This document shows positions 16,401 to 17,528 of a stretch of 17,528 nt of DNA, piece by piece. Positions within the stretch are counted from its first letter, which is position 1. Every line of letters begins with the position of its first letter. Below the pieces are notes generated by a model. It was not told the DNA's origin, made no database searches, and was given only the letters and a program-made list of their open reading frames with translations. Origin of the DNA: Endotrypanum monterogeii (taxonomy: Eukaryota > Euglenozoa > Kinetoplastea > Trypanosomatida > Trypanosomatidae); assembly GCA_000333855.2 (NCBI GenBank), contig CM007334.1, positions 497,776-515,303 on the forward strand, written 5' to 3'. The position numbers and the translations under genes are program-made.

Positions 16401-16711
16401 ATGGCGGAAGCTCCCGTGAGCCGACCAAGACTTACTCATCGCCTTCTGATGCAGAAAGCATGGCGCATGAATCAGTCCCCTTGGTTTACGGCGCTGTTGA
16501 CCACCGGCAGTCTGTCTCACGCGACGTGGTCGACTCGTCGATGCCATGCCGCAGTTTTGCCAAAGTCAGCGTGGATGGGGGATCGAGCACGCGCAGTGCT
16601 GGGTGTCTCAATAAGGCTCGTGACGTGGAGAATTCAGGCAAACGCCCGGCTCCCCCCAGCCTCTCATTGCCCCCCTCAAGCGCAAGCAGAAAGCCCCACA
16701 AAGGCTTCTGA
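13421..16711 (+). CDS. STE11/MAPKKK-like serine/threonine protein kinase
   Basis: A 1096-residue kinase. The catalytic domain spans about 455-754: glycine loop G462-x-G464-x-x-G467 (GKGSYGAVY), beta-3 lysine K484 (AMKEI), alpha-C glutamate E540, catalytic loop HRDLKGDN with D615, the metal-binding motif as DLG (D633-L634-G635) instead of DFG, and APE at 658-660. HRDLKGDN, the GTAYFMAPEV segment and the RHPNIVRYL segment point to the STE group, closest to MEKK/STE11-type MAPKKKs. All catalytic residues are present, so activity is expected. An insertion of roughly 40 residues lies between K484 and E540. The N-terminal 454 and C-terminal 342 residues are low-complexity, rich in Ser, Thr, Gly and Pro with many possible phosphosites and no recognised domain. 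No signal peptide or membrane span. The start at 13421 is the first ATG after the candidate acceptors; the frame is open upstream but inside the splice tract. Upstream activators and MAPKK targets are unknown. Confidence 0.93.
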   Translation: MPTPFSPSSTYSPPPVTKKRVISSPRTAHDLTLRLGNDGLRGSHSGMVSPLTELLASSPSHLQLLSNETILSPSSWDGRGGSGNQQGVQPAREQARVAAAVDLMSPIEARSTRLGNNPGCSSPPYAPLHLAGEPIATDGTANSLAPLSGKKSASITMARNSTEKNSVFAKQDILSLSGTVSTTSSASRGTGRTTVPTLMRKIATRDDDDAQAPSAFNEIFTNAATGDTAVVEHEIPHARRTQHETRGSLTEGTGSAGHGMGACVPIGTPGTASRTVDTYGLPNALLVGGGSSNGTTPHTPSTTVVSPHSRSTIAASFLTTSLHLTTGNSNPSGVGSAGVATQPHSMCSFTPNNCSQESLGRQARAPRLASHLLLDDGTIVESTLPPASLLSPAVRDVKRRSGLRNDTGRLSVAALDQSRTPLCSVEGPVSLSGESYTLTTLSLSSDMSRPTAANFVKGELIGKGSYGAVYRGMLRSNNRIIAMKEIRLPDAIRQELQQSENIASPAVLPPGSVMSPVLQTSTSPKGKCTVAKRVEAIQRELMLLKQLRHPNIVRYLNDEVVDGTLRIYMEYVSGGSVTAALKSFGKFEEPQAAALCYQLLQGLAYMHRNGIVHRDLKGDNLLLETSSQLKIADLGTAKSIISSATMTANIVGTAYFMAPEVLQPDVAAVGTAADIWSVACCVIEMLTGKPPLSELPNQFTVMMTIGGSAAVPLDKYIPAGNTWSKEVLDFISQCLRVNPAERPTAVDLLHHSWFAKLLNLTHISAAESASATLNSFPTPTAPSVERLFHLGPHRNLISPTFSPVLTTSLVPGYSGPQGGLYQPESHTSSRTSSHASKGRKVKREIQSSSRRHVHQSSSGIASATSLRSQGSSQASTPKNDSSTRTCDGTSPSSSTMRTHTPPVRQRGSNTKRKYNVPNMSRGLVTDDTQQGCSGENVVHNRTSFSGCVGGSSGDSRESKGKGAFLPVITLVGGPASSPCGESLDALRSSRCVKNGGSSREPTKTYSSPSDAESMAHESVPLVYGAVDHRQSVSRDVVDSSMPCRSFAKVSVDGGSSTRSAGCLNKARDVENSGKRPAPPSLSLPPSSASRKPHKGF

Positions 16712-17161
16712 GAAACTTGATTCGCTCGTTGCGCATCCTGTTATCAGTAGAGAAATTCAGTCGGAGCCCATGCTTGTCTCGGAGGCAGTGGATCCGTCTA
16801 GGTTTGACCTAGCTCTAGACGTCTACTCCGATATAGGTTTGCGGCTGACACCAACCGTATATGACCGCTCTTTCTTTCTCCCCCTCCCTGCTACACACAC
16901 ACACACACATACACCCTCCATCTCCACGCTATCAGCCTTTTGACTTCAAACGCTCAAAAAATTTTCTGTTTTGGCCATCCGCCTGCCGAATTTCTCCACT
17001 GTAGCGGCCGCGTGTGTGAGATTTTTGTTACCGCATTCTCCTCTCAACATGTTTTATTTCCATCTCGCTTGCTTCGTTTTGGTTTTGAAATTTTTTTTTT
17101 TTGGTCTGCTTTTTTATATGTTCCTCGGCGAGTATCTTGTTTGTCTTGTCTTTTTATCCCT

Positions 17162-17182
17162 CCCCCCCCTTGGGGGGGGGGG
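17162..17182. repeat. Poly-C/poly-G hairpin
   Basis: Eight C, then TT, then eleven G. The arms can pair over about 7-8 bp with a tiny loop, and both strands carry a homopolymeric G-run. Exact run lengths are sensitive to sequencing error. Confidence 0.8.
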
Positions 17183-17400
17183 CCTCCGCTCATCAGAGCG
17201 GTTGGTGTTTGGCGCATGCGCATAGATGTTCGTGTGTTCACACATACAGCATCATTTTATATCCTTTCACTGAAGGCGCAGATCGTTTTGTGTTCACACC
17301 ACTTGAAGTTGCTCTCGGGCTAATTCTTCATTACTCGTAATCCGAGACCGCTGGTCTTTCCTCTAACCAACGCAACTCTTAAGTGTTCCGCATACAAACT

Positions 17401-17429
17401 GGGTGATGGGGGGTGGAGGGGGGGGGGGG
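17401..17429 (+). other. G-rich tract, potential G-quadruplex
   Basis: GGG, G6 and a G12 run separated by short spacers (TGAT, TGGA). There are enough G tracts for a quadruplex on the coding strand. Formation is inferred only. Confidence 0.55.
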
Positions 17430-17461
17430 CTCTAGGAAGGGACGGTCGGTAGCGCGTACTT

Positions 17462-17490
17462 AGTAGTGTCGTCGAGAAGACGACACTACT
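17462..17490. repeat. Perfect 12-bp stem-loop
   Basis: The left arm AGTAGTGTCGTC (17462-17473) pairs exactly with the right arm GACGACACTACT (17479-17490) around a GAGAA loop. There is no T-run after it and rho-independent termination is not a nuclear eukaryotic mechanism, so it is not called a terminator. Its role is unknown. Confidence 0.85.
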
Positions 17491-17528
17491 CTCGTCACGG
17501 TACGTACGTAACTACCCCTCCCCCCTCC

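Larger units (their letters stand above)
16712..17528. other. Right intergenic segment, no gene seen
   Basis: About 0.8 kb after the kinase stop, presumably its 3' UTR and spacer. It contains a (CA)n patch near 16892-16909, a T-run near 17091-17102, a C8-TT-G11 hairpin at 17162-17182, a G-rich tract at 17401-17429 and a perfect 12-bp hairpin at 17462-17490. The open frames present pass through these runs and have no recognisable domain. Confidence 0.7.

Noticed and set aside
16401..17323. Open frames overlapping and following the kinase C-terminus (16401-16943, 16940-17323)
   Set aside because: The first is mostly a shadow of the kinase frame; the second starts without ATG and is driven by T-, C- and G-runs.
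1..17528. tRNA or snoRNA genes, CRISPR arrays, phage or insertion-sequence elements
   Set aside because: No tRNA box pattern or regularly spaced non-microsatellite repeat was seen by eye on either strand, and the context is eukaryotic. A covariance-model scan would be needed to exclude small RNAs.

Overview
The window looks like nuclear chromosome sequence from a trypanosomatid of the Leishmania group (Leishmaniinae). The signs are: all six convincing genes lie on the + strand with no introns; coding regions are GC-rich while the long intergenic spacers are full of pyrimidine tracts, (CA)n, (TA)n, poly-C and poly-G runs; a pyrimidine tract followed by AG sits just before nearly every start, as expected for spliced-leader trans-splicing; and the S27a/eS31 ribosomal protein carries the degenerate ubiquitin-like leader I associate with trypanosomatids. 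No promoter is expected for individual genes. The block is best read as an internal part of one polycistronic transcription unit running left to right. The genus and the chromosome number are not proven by the sequence.

Layout. (1) 313-945, a small secreted or luminal protein of unknown function with a signal peptide. (2) 2696-3304, a second small signal-peptide protein that is a strongly diverged tandem paralog of the first. (3) 4900-5358, ubiquitin-like/ribosomal protein eS31 (S27a) fusion. (4) 6394-8121, a Rossmann-fold NADP-dependent oxidoreductase of the pyrroline-5-carboxylate reductase/NOXRED1-like type. (5) 9221-11638, a long coiled-coil protein with a basic cluster and a phosphosite-rich C-terminal half. 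(6) 13421-16711, a STE11/MAPKKK-like protein kinase with long disordered flanks. Spacers are long (about 1.0 to 1.8 kb) and I see no further protein-coding or tRNA gene in them.

The genes do not form a metabolic pathway. Apart from the paralog pair, their neighbourhood reflects shared transcription only. Expression differences are likely set after transcription, through splice-acceptor strength and UTR structure.

The most unusual things are: a perfect 16-bp inverted repeat around the eS31 trans-splice acceptor and start codon; the eS31 leader, which has lost almost all ubiquitin functional residues except the terminal Gly-Gly; the diverged tandem pair of secreted proteins with a conserved cysteine pair; and a NOXRED1-like enzyme with low-complexity insertions inside its Rossmann domain. 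I did not find a clear new multi-gene system.
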